Origin: Candidatus Aphodovivens avistercoris
Lineage (GTDB): Bacteria; Actinomycetota; Coriobacteriia; Coriobacteriales; Eggerthellaceae
NCBI GenBank assembly: GCA_018710945.1
Contig: DVIW01000021.1
Coordinates: 1 to 64,000 of the forward strand
Direction: 5' to 3'
Length of the DNA stretch: 64,000 bases
In this document: piece after piece, positions 24,876-33,799 of the stretch
Layout of the letters: each line of letters begins with the position of its first letter
Position numbering within the stretch: position 1 is the stretch's first letter
The notes under the pieces: model-generated
Seen by the model: the letters and a program-made list of their open reading frames with translations, nothing else
Told to the model about the DNA's origin: nothing
Databases searched by the model: none
Program-made: the position numbers and the translations under genes

Positions 24876-25094
24876 ATGCGAAAGACGTTCAAGCTCCAAG
24901 ACCTCGACTGCGCCAACTGCGCCGCCAAAATGGAAGACGCCATCAACCGGATCGACGGCGTGGAAAAGGCAACCGTCAGCTTCATGACGCAGAAGCTCAC
25001 GCTCGTCGCCGACGACGCGCGCTTCGACGCCATCGTGGACGAGGCGCAGCGGGCCTGCGCGAAGGTCGAGCCCGACTGCACCATCATCCGCTAG
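24876..25094 (+). CDS. Stand-alone heavy-metal-associated (HMA) domain protein
   Basis: The 72-residue ferredoxin-like HMA domain has its metal-binding loop at LDCANCAAKME (Cys12 and Cys15). The remainder (VEKATVSFMTQKLTLV) matches the second strand. Such domains are usually fused to the N-terminus of P1B ATPases or act as metallochaperones. Here it is a separate gene between the sensor and an ATPase that lacks its own HMA domain, so it probably hands metal to that pump. GGAAAGGA precedes the ATG. Confidence 0.92.
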   Translation: MRKTFKLQDLDCANCAAKMEDAINRIDGVEKATVSFMTQKLTLVADDARFDAIVDEAQRACAKVEPDCTIIR

Positions 25095-25220
25095 CGGCAC
25101 CGCCGCGCACTTCATCCGCCGCGTTGCCGCTGCCCGATGGCGCCCGCGCACCCGCAACGCGGCACCCCGCCGCAGCCCATCCGCAACCCTGTCCGCAACC
25201 CATCCCCTCCAGGAGCCCCC

Positions 25221-27140
25221 ATGTCGAAGAAGCAGAAACGCTGGCTTGTCCGCATCCTCGTCGCTTTGGCGCTGTTCGCCTGCGTGCTGGCCGTCACCGC
25301 CCTCGTCTCGCTCGAGCAGCTGACCGGCAGCCGCACCGCCGCCGTCTGGCTGGAATTCGCGCTGTTCCTCGTCCCCTACCTCATCGCCGGCTACGACGTG
25401 CTGCTGAAGGCCGCGCGCAACATCGGCCACGGCCAGGTGTTCGACGAGAACTTCCTCATGTCGCTGGCCACCGTGGGCGCGTTCGCGATGGTGCTGTTCC
25501 CCGAAACCGACCCGCACATGGCCGAGGGCGCCGCCGTCATGCTGTTCTACCAGGTGGGCGAGCTGTTCCAAAGCTACGCCGTGGGCAGAAGCCGCAAGTC
25601 CATCGCCGACATGATGGACATCGCGCCCGAATACGCCACCATCGAGTGCGACGGCCACCTGGAAGAGGTCGGCCCTGACGAGGTGCCCGTGGGCAGCGTC
25701 ATCGTGGTGAAGCCCGGCGAGCGCGTGCCGCTGGACGGCGTGGTGGTCGACGGAGCGTCCCAGCTGGACACCGCCGCCCTCACCGGCGAGAGCGTCCCGC
25801 GCAGCGTCGAGCCCGGCTCGGAGGTCGTCTCCGGCTGCGTGAACCTGACCGGGGCGCTGCGCGTGCGCACCTCGAAACCCTACGGCGACTCCACCGTCGC
25901 CCGCATCCTGGAGCTGGTGGAGAACGCGGCGGAGAAAAAGGCCCGCACCGAGAGCTTCATCACGCGCTTCGCCCGCGTCTACACCCCCATCGTCACCGGC
26001 ACGGCCGTGCTGCTGGCCGTCGTGCCGCCGCTTCTGGGCGCGGGCGCATGGAGCGACTGGATCCTGCGCGGCCTGACGTTCCTCGTGGTGTCGTGCCCGT
26101 GCGCGCTCGTCATCAGCGTGCCGCTGTCGTTCTTCGGCGGCATCGGCGGCGCGTCGCGGCTCGGCATCCTGGTGAAGGGGTCGAACTACCTGGAGCTGCT
26201 CAGCAAGGTGGACACCGTGGTGTTCGACAAGACCGGCACGCTGACCGACGGCACCTTCGACGTGGTTGCCATCCATGCCGAAGAGGGCGTCGACCCCGCG
26301 GCCGTCCTGTCGCACGCCGCCCATGCCGAGGCGTTCTCCGACCACCCCATCGCCGTCTCGCTGCGCCGCGCCTACGCGGGCCCCATCGACCAGAAGCGCG
26401 TCAGGCAGGCGGAGGAGGCGTCAGGTCACGGCGTGCGCGCGGTGGTGGACGAACGCGAGGTGCTGGTGGGCAACGACAAGCTGATGGCGCGCCACGGCGC
26501 CGCCTGGCACGACTGCGAGCTGGCGGGCACCGTCCTGCACGTGTGCGTGGACGGCCGCTACGTCGGGCACATCGTCATCGCCGACGTGGTGAAGGCCGAC
26601 GCCGCGCAGACCATCGCCGACCTGCACGCCGCGGGCGTGAAGCGCTGCGTCATGCTGACGGGCGACCGCGCCGACGTGGCGCAGGCCGTGGGCGGCCAGC
26701 TGGGCATCGACGAGGTGCGCGCCCAGCTTCTGCCCGAGGACAAGGTGAACGAGGTCGAGCGCCTGCTTGGAAGCCAAGCCGACGGCGCGAAGCTGGCCTT
26801 CGTCGGCGACGGCATCAACGACGCCCCCGTGCTCACCCGCGCCGACGTGGGCATCGCCATGGGCGCGATGGGCTCCGACGCCGCCATCGAAGCGGCCGAC
26901 GTGGTGCTGATGGACGACAAGCCCTCCAACATCGCCCGCGCCATCCGCCTGGCCCGCGGCACCATGCGCATCGTCTGGCAGAACATCGTATTCGCGCTCG
27001 GCGTCAAGATCGCCATCCTCATTCTGGCGGCGCTCGGCATCGCCAACATGTGGCTGGCCGTGTTCGGCGACGTGGGCGTGGCGGTGCTGGCCATCCTCAA
27101 CGCGATGCGCGCGATGAACGTGCGGAAGTACCGCCCCTAA
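25221..27140 (+). CDS. P1B-type heavy-metal efflux ATPase (Zn/Cd/Pb class)
   Basis: The 639-residue pump starts at ATG 25221 behind AGGAG. It has eight predicted TM helices, actuator motif TGES (LTGESVPRS), and membrane metal site SCPCAL (about residues 290-294). The phosphorylation motif is DKTGTLTDG (Asp about 336), followed by the SDHPIAVS His-Pro motif and GDGINDAP (about 530). CPC plus the CzrA-type sensor points to Zn(II)/Cd(II)/Pb(II) rather than copper export. There is no N-terminal metal-binding domain; the preceding gene supplies it. The stop lies 11 bases from the convergent coaX stop. Confidence 0.93.
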   Translation: MSKKQKRWLVRILVALALFACVLAVTALVSLEQLTGSRTAAVWLEFALFLVPYLIAGYDVLLKAARNIGHGQVFDENFLMSLATVGAFAMVLFPETDPHMAEGAAVMLFYQVGELFQSYAVGRSRKSIADMMDIAPEYATIECDGHLEEVGPDEVPVGSVIVVKPGERVPLDGVVVDGASQLDTAALTGESVPRSVEPGSEVVSGCVNLTGALRVRTSKPYGDSTVARILELVENAAEKKARTESFITRFARVYTPIVTGTAVLLAVVPPLLGAGAWSDWILRGLTFLVVSCPCALVISVPLSFFGGIGGASRLGILVKGSNYLELLSKVDTVVFDKTGTLTDGTFDVVAIHAEEGVDPAAVLSHAAHAEAFSDHPIAVSLRRAYAGPIDQKRVRQAEEASGHGVRAVVDEREVLVGNDKLMARHGAAWHDCELAGTVLHVCVDGRYVGHIVIADVVKADAAQTIADLHAAGVKRCVMLTGDRADVAQAVGGQLGIDEVRAQLLPEDKVNEVERLLGSQADGAKLAFVGDGINDAPVLTRADVGIAMGAMGSDAAIEAADVVLMDDKPSNIARAIRLARGTMRIVWQNIVFALGVKIAILILAALGIANMWLAVFGDVGVAVLAILNAMRAMNVRKYRP

Positions 27141-27151
27141 CGGCGGCTCCC

Positions 27152-28024
27152 CTAGCGGCGGTTGAGGGCGTGCAGCCGCGCCAGGCCGCGCAGGGTCAGC
27201 GTTTCGTCCGGCTGCGCCTCGTGGCGCAGCAGCGGCGCGACGGCCGCGGCGTCGGTGCCGGTGACGATGACTGAGAACGAAAGCCCTGTCTCGTGCTCGA
27301 TCAGGTCGATGAGCCCGTCGATGCGCGCGATCTCGCCCAGCACCACGCCGGACTGGATGGCCTCGCGCGTGCAGGTGCCCACGACGCGCTTCGGCGCCGC
27401 CACCTCGATGGAGGGAAGCTTCGCCGCCTCGCGGGCAAGCGAGCGAGCGCCCAGCGCCATCCCCGGCGCGATGACGCCGCCCAGAAACACGCCCTCGCCG
27501 TCGACCACCTCGAAGTTGGTCGTCGTGCCCATGTCCACGACGATGGCCGGCAGCTCGTGGTCGACGCACAGCGCCGCGAGGTCGGCCATGCGGTCGGCCC
27601 CTATCTCGCCGGGGTCGCGGTAGCGCATCCGTATGCCGGTCTTGATGCCCGGCCCCACGACCAGCGGGCGGCGCGCCGTCAGCAGCCGCAGAGCCGCCTG
27701 CCACGGCGCGGCCAGGTCGGGCACCACGCAGGACAGCACGCTGTCGGACGGCTCGGGCAGCGACGGGAAGGGGGGCTCGCCGCCGCCGGGCTCCGGCAAC
27801 ACCGCGCGCTCCCACAGGCGGTACTCGGCGCGCCGCTCCATGCGCTCAAGCGACGAGAGCACGGCGTCGAACGCCTCGTCCTCCGTCAGGCGCGCCGGCG
27901 TGGTGAGCGTCCACGTCGCCGCCAGGGCGCCGTCGACGAACAGACCCAGCGAGGTTTCGGTGTTGCCCACGTCCACGGCAAGCACCACCCGCTTCTCGCC
28001 AGGGGAATCCTTCCGAACCGCCAT
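27152..28024 (-). CDS. coaX: Type III pantothenate kinase
   Basis: CoaX phosphorylates pantothenate, the first step of coenzyme A synthesis. The acetate/sugar-kinase fold is shown by the phosphate-1 loop VDVGNTETSLGL near residue 17, GPGIKTGIRMRY, the catalytic Asp region GADRMADL (about 141), and VVDMGTTTNFEVVD (about 160). The length of 290 residues exceeds the usual ~255; a Pro/Gly-rich loop near residues 70-90 accounts for some of this. ATG at 28024 lies inside a Gly/Arg-rich region. It is convergent with the metal pump. Confidence 0.94.
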   Translation of the reverse strand: MAVRKDSPGEKRVVLAVDVGNTETSLGLFVDGALAATWTLTTPARLTEDEAFDAVLSSLERMERRAEYRLWERAVLPEPGGGEPPFPSLPEPSDSVLSCVVPDLAAPWQAALRLLTARRPLVVGPGIKTGIRMRYRDPGEIGADRMADLAALCVDHELPAIVVDMGTTTNFEVVDGEGVFLGGVIAPGMALGARSLAREAAKLPSIEVAAPKRVVGTCTREAIQSGVVLGEIARIDGLIDLIEHETGLSFSVIVTGTDAAAVAPLLRHEAQPDETLTLRGLARLHALNRR

Positions 28025-28134
28025 GCCGCGCTCTCCTTCCCTTCCTCACCGCAGCGCCCACCGAGGCGCCGCGCGCCATCTTGCCGCAGCCGGATGCGGA
28101 CGCCGTCCCGCCGCAACTGCATCCGACGTAGCGC

Positions 28135-29871
28135 CTACGCCATCATACCCGACAGGATGGCGAACAGCGCTACCAGCACGCCCACCACCGATTCTCCGCC
28201 CAGAAGGCCGCTGGCCACCACCAGCCCGGTCTGCTCGTGGCGCCGCTCCAGCTCTTCGCGCTGCTCGGGCGGCGCGGCGGCGCGGCGGCGGCGACCCACC
28301 GCGTCGTAGACCACCTTCGCCATCGCTCCCAGAAACGCGGCGGCCGACATGTAGAACGGCAGGTAGATGCCCAAACCCAGCATCATAGCCGGAGCCTTCA
28401 CCACGTACAGGACGAACCCGACCGCCAGGCCGACGAGGAACGCCGGAACCGACGGGATGCCCGACACCATCGTGGCCACCACCGAGGCCTGCGCCGCCAC
28501 GAACGTGCCCTGCGGCCCGAACGCGCCCGCGCCGTAGGCCGCCAGCAGCACCAGCATCACGCCCACGGCCACAAGCGCCCCCACGATGGAGCCGACCGCC
28601 TGCGCGATCCACTGCGCGCGCCAATCGGTGCCCAAGATGTGCCCGGCCTTGAAGTCGTACATCACGTCGCCGGCCAGGCCGCACGCCACGGCGATGACGC
28701 CCGCCACGTAGAACAGCTGAACCTCGGACGAACCGGAGAACGCCGCCACGAACAGAAGCACGATGAGGCCGAAGATCTCCATGGGGTCGACGCCGGTCTG
28801 CCCGCAGCTCTGCGCCGCCATCGCGCAGGTGACGAACGACAGCAGCACCACGACCACGGCCACCAGCGGCGAAAAGCCCAGCACGAAGCACAGCGCCAGC
28901 GCCACCGCGGCGGCGGCCAGCGCCATCAACCCCGCGGTCAGCTTCACGCGGCGGACGCGTCCGCCACACGCCGCGTCGGCCTCTTCGGCCGCAGACGGCG
29001 CCCCCGATGCCGCACGGTCGCCTGCGGCCCCGCTTGCGCCCGCGCTTCGGCGGCGCAGCGCCTCGGCCGCCTTCCCGGCGATCATCTTCGCCACCACGCC
29101 CAGGCCGCAGCCCATCATGGCGCCCATGCCCAAGCTCGACGTGATGCCCTGGCCCGTCGCGATGTCCCACAGACCCAGCGCCGTGCCGCCCACAATGATG
29201 CCGAAGCTGCCCAGAAGCGCGCCGAGGAACCACACGACCACCGACGAGGTGCCCACCAGAAAGCCCATCGACATCATCAGCGGCGAGTTGTACAGGCCGA
29301 ACGACACGCCGGGAATCGAAACGCCCTGGAAGAACACCGCCGGCAGCACGCCGATGCCGTCGCGCAGCCAGGTGTAGACGCCCGCCAGCCCCAGCGCGCC
29401 GAAGAGCTTGCGCCCGGTGGAGCCGCCCGTCTCGCCCGCCACGAGGGTCTGCGCAGCGGCCTGGCCGATGGGGAACTCCAGCGGCTCGTCAACCAGAAAG
29501 CGCCGGCGCAGCAGCACCGTGCAGATGGAGCCCAGGATGGTGCCGCCCAGCGCCACGGCAAGAAGCTGCGGCCAGGCGGTCTGGTCGGCGTGTCCCAGCA
29601 TCCACGCGCCGGGGATGGTGAACGCAAGGCCGCCCGCCACCATCGAGCCCGCCGACATGACGGTGTGCGTGACGTTGGCCTCGTTGAGGTTGGCGTGCCC
29701 CTTGCCAAGGGCCTTCAGGAAGAACAGGGAGACGATGGCGGCGAACACGATGGGCCAGGGAAGCGCGCCCATCTTGAGCGCGGTGTAGGCCGAAGCCGCC
29801 GTGATGATGACGCAGCCGACGATGCCGATGGCGATGCCACGGCCCGTGAGCTGCCCTTTGGGCAGAACCAT
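28135..29871 (-). CDS. OPT-family oligopeptide/metal-chelate transporter
   Basis: The 578-residue protein has about 14 hydrophobic segments and the early OPT motif NLNEANVTHTVMSAGSM near residue 60, typical of bacterial oligopeptide transporters (OPT/YSL-like). A second conserved region, CTVLLRRRFLVDEPLEFPIGQ, follows. It probably imports small peptides or siderophore-like chelates by proton symport. ATG at 29871 follows GAAGGAG at ideal spacing. An Arg/Ala-rich cytoplasmic loop lies near residues 270-305. It is transcribed alone from an extended -10 promoter. Confidence 0.88.
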   Translation of the reverse strand: MVLPKGQLTGRGIAIGIVGCVIITAASAYTALKMGALPWPIVFAAIVSLFFLKALGKGHANLNEANVTHTVMSAGSMVAGGLAFTIPGAWMLGHADQTAWPQLLAVALGGTILGSICTVLLRRRFLVDEPLEFPIGQAAAQTLVAGETGGSTGRKLFGALGLAGVYTWLRDGIGVLPAVFFQGVSIPGVSFGLYNSPLMMSMGFLVGTSSVVVWFLGALLGSFGIIVGGTALGLWDIATGQGITSSLGMGAMMGCGLGVVAKMIAGKAAEALRRRSAGASGAAGDRAASGAPSAAEEADAACGGRVRRVKLTAGLMALAAAAVALALCFVLGFSPLVAVVVVLLSFVTCAMAAQSCGQTGVDPMEIFGLIVLLFVAAFSGSSEVQLFYVAGVIAVACGLAGDVMYDFKAGHILGTDWRAQWIAQAVGSIVGALVAVGVMLVLLAAYGAGAFGPQGTFVAAQASVVATMVSGIPSVPAFLVGLAVGFVLYVVKAPAMMLGLGIYLPFYMSAAAFLGAMAKVVYDAVGRRRRAAAPPEQREELERRHEQTGLVVASGLLGGESVVGVLVALFAILSGMMA

Positions 29872-29939
29872 ATGATGCTCCTTCGCGAATACCCGCTCCC
29901 CCGTCATCCAGGGAGTCGGATTACCGAACAGACGCGTGG

Positions 29940-29948
29940 ATTATAGCA
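29940..29948 (-). promoter_or_regulatory. Extended -10 promoter for the OPT transporter
   Basis: The minus strand has TGCTATAAT, a full extended -10, about 70 bases before the ATG. Confidence 0.6.
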
Positions 29949-30106
29949 GGATTCCGCGAAGGCCGCAGCACTCGTTTCGCGCTGGAGGAGGAAAAGCCGA
30001 CGGCGGCTGGCAAGGCCGCAGGTCGGCAGCCGGCCAGCCGACGGCAGGCGCAGCGCAGCGGACGACGATCCCGCAGGCCGCCGACCCGCCAAGCCGCCCG
30101 CAAGCC

Positions 30107-31138
30107 CTAGTTGAACTTGAAGATCTTCTGCGCCGCGCGGTAGCCGGCGATGCCGATGCGCCGTCCCAGCTCGGTGGGCAGGTTCGTGCCCATGTTCAGC
30201 ACGCTGTGCTTGATGCGGCTGTAGACACCCGGGTTGTGCTCGCGCAGGTACGCCCAGATCTCGTCGCGCTTGCGCTCCGATTCCTCGTCGTCGATCATGC
30301 GCAGGAAGATGGAGCAGATGCACATCATCATGGACAGGTAGTTCTCCATGTAGCGCTCCAGGCGCTTCTCCGCCACGCCGTCGGGCAGCGGAACGGCGTC
30401 GATCATGATGCGCGTGATCTTGAGCTGCTGGTCGATGCGCCCCATCATCACGCTCTCGTTGACGCTTTGCCCCTCGCGGCCAATGTAGTAGCGGTACATG
30501 TCCACGTCCAGGTAGTACAGCGTCTTGACGTGGGGCAGCGGCACGTACACGAAGATGTTGTCCACATAGAAGGTGTGCTTGGGCAGCTCAAGCCCCATGT
30601 CGCGCAGAAGCTCGGTGCGGTAGATGACCGAATGCATGAGCAGGTACTGGCTCTGCGAGAAGTGCCCCACCTCGTCCCAGGTGAACTCGCGGCCCACCGG
30701 GAACACGTTCTTGTATCGGATGGGCGTGCGCGTGCCCTCGTGCACCTTCTCGTAGACGTAGTTGCCGATGACCAGGTCGGTGGCGTCGCGCAGCTCGCAC
30801 TGGCGGCGCAGGTAGCGCATCACCTCGCGCATGGCGTCGGCGTCCAGCCAGTCGTCGGAGTCCACCACCTTGAAGTAGCGGCCCTCCGCATGCGCCAGGC
30901 CGGTGTTGACCGCCTGGCCGTGGCCGCCGTTGGGCTGATGGACGGCCAGGATGGTGCCGGGGTAGTCCGCCTGCCACGCGTCGGCCTTGGCGGACGTGTC
31001 GTCTTTGGTCGAGCCGTCGTCCACGATGACGATCTGGACGTCGTTGCGCCCGTCGTCGCACGCCAAGAGGGACTCGATGCACTTGTCCATGTACTCCGCC
31101 GAGTTGTAGCACGGAACGGCGAACGTGATCGTCTTCAT
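30107..31138 (-). CDS. Family 2 glycosyltransferase
   Basis: The GT-A nucleotide-sugar-binding fold is shown by TFAVPCYNSAEYMDKCI at the N-terminus, IVIVDDGSTKDDT near residue 37, NGGHGQAVNTGL near 70, and the metal-binding FKVVDSDDW (about 88-96). There are no strong TM segments, so it is probably a cytoplasmic or membrane-associated enzyme. It follows glf in the same direction with a 130-base spacer, so transfer of galactofuranose or another sugar to an envelope polymer is a reasonable inference; donor and acceptor are not proven. Confidence 0.9.
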   Translation of the reverse strand: MKTITFAVPCYNSAEYMDKCIESLLACDDGRNDVQIVIVDDGSTKDDTSAKADAWQADYPGTILAVHQPNGGHGQAVNTGLAHAEGRYFKVVDSDDWLDADAMREVMRYLRRQCELRDATDLVIGNYVYEKVHEGTRTPIRYKNVFPVGREFTWDEVGHFSQSQYLLMHSVIYRTELLRDMGLELPKHTFYVDNIFVYVPLPHVKTLYYLDVDMYRYYIGREGQSVNESVMMGRIDQQLKITRIMIDAVPLPDGVAEKRLERYMENYLSMMMCICSIFLRMIDDEESERKRDEIWAYLREHNPGVYSRIKHSVLNMGTNLPTELGRRIGIAGYRAAQKIFKFN

Positions 31139-31210
31139 GCGCGGATCGCTTCCTTCCCGCCGGCGCGCCGGCAGCCTTCCTTGAAAACCTCGCCCCGCCC
31201 CAAGGCAGGG

Positions 31211-31237
31211 CCGGGCGCGCCCGCAAGGCGCGCCCGG
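31211..31237. repeat. Strong hairpin between glf and the glycosyltransferase
   Basis: CCGGGCGCGCC and GGCGCGCCCGG pair perfectly over 11 bp with loop CGCAA. No T-tract follows on either strand. It may be an mRNA processing or stability structure between the two genes. Confidence 0.5.
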
Positions 31238-31272
31238 GGCGCCTGCGCGGCCGCCGGCGCCCCAACGCGGGC

Positions 31273-32502
31273 TTAGGCCTGCGCGCCCTCGCCCACCAGC
31301 TCATCGGCCAGCGCCAGCGCGCGGCCGATGATCACGTCCATGTTGTAGTAGCGGTACTCCGCCAGACGCCCGAGCGGATGGAAGTTCACCAACGGCTCAG
31401 TGAGGGCGCGGTAGCGGTTGTAGTGCGCCGCGTTCTCATCCGAGATGATGGCGTAGTAGGGGATCTGCGTGGAGGGGTCCTCGTAGGCGTGGCTGTACTC
31501 CTTCATGATGGTGGTCTTGTCGGAGTCCTGGCCGGTGAGGTAGGTGAACTCGGTGATGCGCGTGTAGTCCTCGGTCACGGTGAAGTTCACCGTGCCGCAG
31601 GGCAGCACGTGCTTCTTGTCGTGCGTCTCGTACTTGAAGTCGAGCGTGCGGTACGGCAGGCGGCCGAAGCGCGAGAGGAAAAGCTCGTCCAAAGGGCCGG
31701 TGTAGACGATGGGCCCGTCGAAGCGGCGGCCCTTGATCAGGATGCCGGACAGCGGCGAATCCTCGCTGCCGTTGGCGAACTCCAGGTCGAACACGCTTTC
31801 CGCCTCGGTGTCCAGGCACACGACGATGCCCTCGTGCGAGAGCATGTTCTCGAACAGCGGCGTGTAGCCGTGAAGCGGCATGCCCTGGTAGGCGTCCTGG
31901 AAGTAGCGGTTGTCGCGCGAGATGAACACGGGCACGCGCGCGGTCACCGACGGGTCCACTTCCTCGGGCGTGAGGCCCCACTGCTTCTGCGTGTAGTACA
32001 GGAACACGTTCTTGTACACGAAGTCGGCGATCTCCGACAGCTCGGGGTCGTCCTGCTCGCGCAGCTCGATGATGGGCACCTTGCGCTCGTCGCCGAACGT
32101 GGCGATGAGCTTGTCGATGAGGTGCGCCGCCTTCTCCTCGCCAAAGGCGATCTCCATCGAGTTCTTGTTGAAGGGCACGGGCATGTATGTGCCGTACCAG
32201 TCGGCCAGCACCTCGTGCTGGTAGTCGCGCCATTCGGTGAAGCGGCGCACGTAATCGAAGGCGCGCTTGTCGTTGGTGTGGAAGATGTGCGGGCCGTAGC
32301 GGTGCACCAGGATGCCGGCGTCGTCCAGCTCGTCGTACATGTTGCCACCGATGTGGCTGCGCTTCTCGATGACGAGCACCTTCTTGCCGCCGCGCTCGGC
32401 CAGCTCGCGCGCGGTGACGGCCCCGGCGAAGCCGGAACCCACCACCACCGCGTCAAACTCGGCGATGTCGATGTCCTTGAATGCGGAATAGCGAACGCCC
32501 AT
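31273..32502 (-). CDS. glf: UDP-galactopyranose mutase
   Basis: Glf is an FAD enzyme that converts UDP-galactopyranose to UDP-galactofuranose. The Rossmann dinucleotide motif VVVGSGFAGAVTARELAE lies near residue 20, with RSHIGGNMYDE, YGPHIFHTND (about 69-78), and the C-terminal NFHPLGRLAEYRYYNMD that lines the active site. The length of 409 residues is slightly above the usual ~370-390. Galactofuranose would go into surface polysaccharide. The 5' leader contains a 7-bp hairpin at 32540-32556. Confidence 0.96.
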   Translation of the reverse strand: MGVRYSAFKDIDIAEFDAVVVGSGFAGAVTARELAERGGKKVLVIEKRSHIGGNMYDELDDAGILVHRYGPHIFHTNDKRAFDYVRRFTEWRDYQHEVLADWYGTYMPVPFNKNSMEIAFGEEKAAHLIDKLIATFGDERKVPIIELREQDDPELSEIADFVYKNVFLYYTQKQWGLTPEEVDPSVTARVPVFISRDNRYFQDAYQGMPLHGYTPLFENMLSHEGIVVCLDTEAESVFDLEFANGSEDSPLSGILIKGRRFDGPIVYTGPLDELFLSRFGRLPYRTLDFKYETHDKKHVLPCGTVNFTVTEDYTRITEFTYLTGQDSDKTTIMKEYSHAYEDPSTQIPYYAIISDENAAHYNRYRALTEPLVNFHPLGRLAEYRYYNMDVIIGRALALADELVGEGAQA

Positions 32503-32705
32503 CGGGCCTCCAATCCTTCGACGAGGGTCTTGCGGAAAAGCGGGCGATCCGCCCGCTACGATGGTTAATCGTGCCGCGAGCCATTTTACCGGGAAGCGAA
32601 AGCGCCTGGGCGATTACCATATAAAGCTGATATTTCCCCGGCGTTCCCACCGCATCCGCCGCCTTGGCGCGGCAGGTGCGCGCCCGATGCAAGGATGGAG
32701 GCTTC

Positions 32706-33701
32706 ATGAGCTCGTTTCTGGATTCCATGATTTCCCGCGCGAAGGCGGACCGGCAGACCATCGTCCTTCCCGAAGGCGACGATGCGCGCACCCTGGAGGC
32801 GGCCGAGCGCATCCTGGCCGAGGGCGTGGCCGACCTGGTGATCCTCGGCGATGCGGAGCGCATCGCGGCCAGCGGGCGGGCGCTTGAAGGCGCGCGCATC
32901 GTTGACGTGCGCACCTCCGAGCTGCGCGACGAGCTGGCCGAGGCGCTCTTCGAGCTGCGCCGCGCGAAGGGCATGACGCTCGAGCAGGCGCGCGAGAAGA
33001 TGGACGACGTGCTGTACTTCGGCGTGATGCTGGTGAAGACCGGGCGCGCCGACGGCATGGTGGCCGGCGCCTGCCACGCCACCGGCGACGTGCTGCGCCC
33101 CTGCCTGCAGATCCTCAAGACCGCGCCGGGCGTGAAGCTGGTCAGCTCGTTCTTCGTGATGGTGGTGCCGAACTGCGAGTACGGCCAGAACGGCACGTTC
33201 ATCTTCTCCGACTGCGGGCTTGAGGTGCAGCCCGACGCCGAGCGGCTGGCGCACATCGCGGTGGGTTCGGCGCGCTCATGGAAAGCGCTCATGGGCACCG
33301 AGCCGGTGGTGGCGCTGATGTCGCACTCCACCTACGGGTCGGCGAAAAACGACGACGCGGCCAAGGTGGTGGAAGCCGCGCGCATCGCCCGCGAGCTGGC
33401 GCCGGATGTGGCCCTCGACGGCGAGCTGCAGGCCGACGCGGCCATCGTGCCCTCCGTGGGCTCGTCGAAGGCGCCCGATTCCCCCGTCGCCGGACGCGCC
33501 AACGTGCTGGTGTTCCCCGACCTCGACGCCGGCAACATCGGCTACAAGCTGGTGCAGCGCCTGGCGAAGGCCGAGGCATACGGCCCCATCACCCAGGGCA
33601 TCGCCGCCCCGGTGAACGACCTGTCGCGCGGCTGCTCGGCCGACGACATCGTGGGCGTCATCGCCATCACCTGCGTGCAAGCCCAGGGCGCCAAGGCGTA
33701 G
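32706..33701 (+). CDS. pta: Phosphate acetyltransferase
   Basis: Pta interconverts acetyl-CoA and acetyl phosphate, feeding acetate kinase for ATP formation. Features are TIVLPEGDDARTLEAAE near the N-terminus, GACHATGDVLRPCLQI near residue 121, ALMSHSTYGSAK near 203, and NVLVFPDLDAGNIGYKL near 268. The length of 331 residues matches the short single-domain class. ATG at 32706 follows GGAGG; the frame is open upstream without a ribosome site. Unusually, ackA is not adjacent: it lies 3.8 kb away, convergent, beyond three envelope-protein genes. Confidence 0.95.
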   Translation: MSSFLDSMISRAKADRQTIVLPEGDDARTLEAAERILAEGVADLVILGDAERIAASGRALEGARIVDVRTSELRDELAEALFELRRAKGMTLEQAREKMDDVLYFGVMLVKTGRADGMVAGACHATGDVLRPCLQILKTAPGVKLVSSFFVMVVPNCEYGQNGTFIFSDCGLEVQPDAERLAHIAVGSARSWKALMGTEPVVALMSHSTYGSAKNDDAAKVVEAARIARELAPDVALDGELQADAAIVPSVGSSKAPDSPVAGRANVLVFPDLDAGNIGYKLVQRLAKAEAYGPITQGIAAPVNDLSRGCSADDIVGVIAITCVQAQGAKA

Positions 33702-33756
33702 CGAGGGGCAGCCGGACCCACTGCCCAGCTGCCTGAAGCAACTTCGGAAACGAAAG

Positions 33757-33780
33757 AAGGCCGCCCCGCAGGGCGGCCTT
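33757..33780. terminator. Terminator between pta and the zinc-ribbon gene
   Basis: AAGGCCGCCC / GGGCGGCCTT make a 10-bp stem with loop CGCA. On the minus strand TCTTTCG follows; on the plus strand only TT. It could serve both convergent transcripts. Confidence 0.6.
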
Positions 33781-33799
33781 CGCGCCTCTCAGGCCCTAT

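Noticed and set aside
32503-32705. A promoter for pta around TATAAA at 32620.
   Set aside because: No -35 at a sensible distance and several equally poor alternatives (for example TGATAT nearby), so no site is called.
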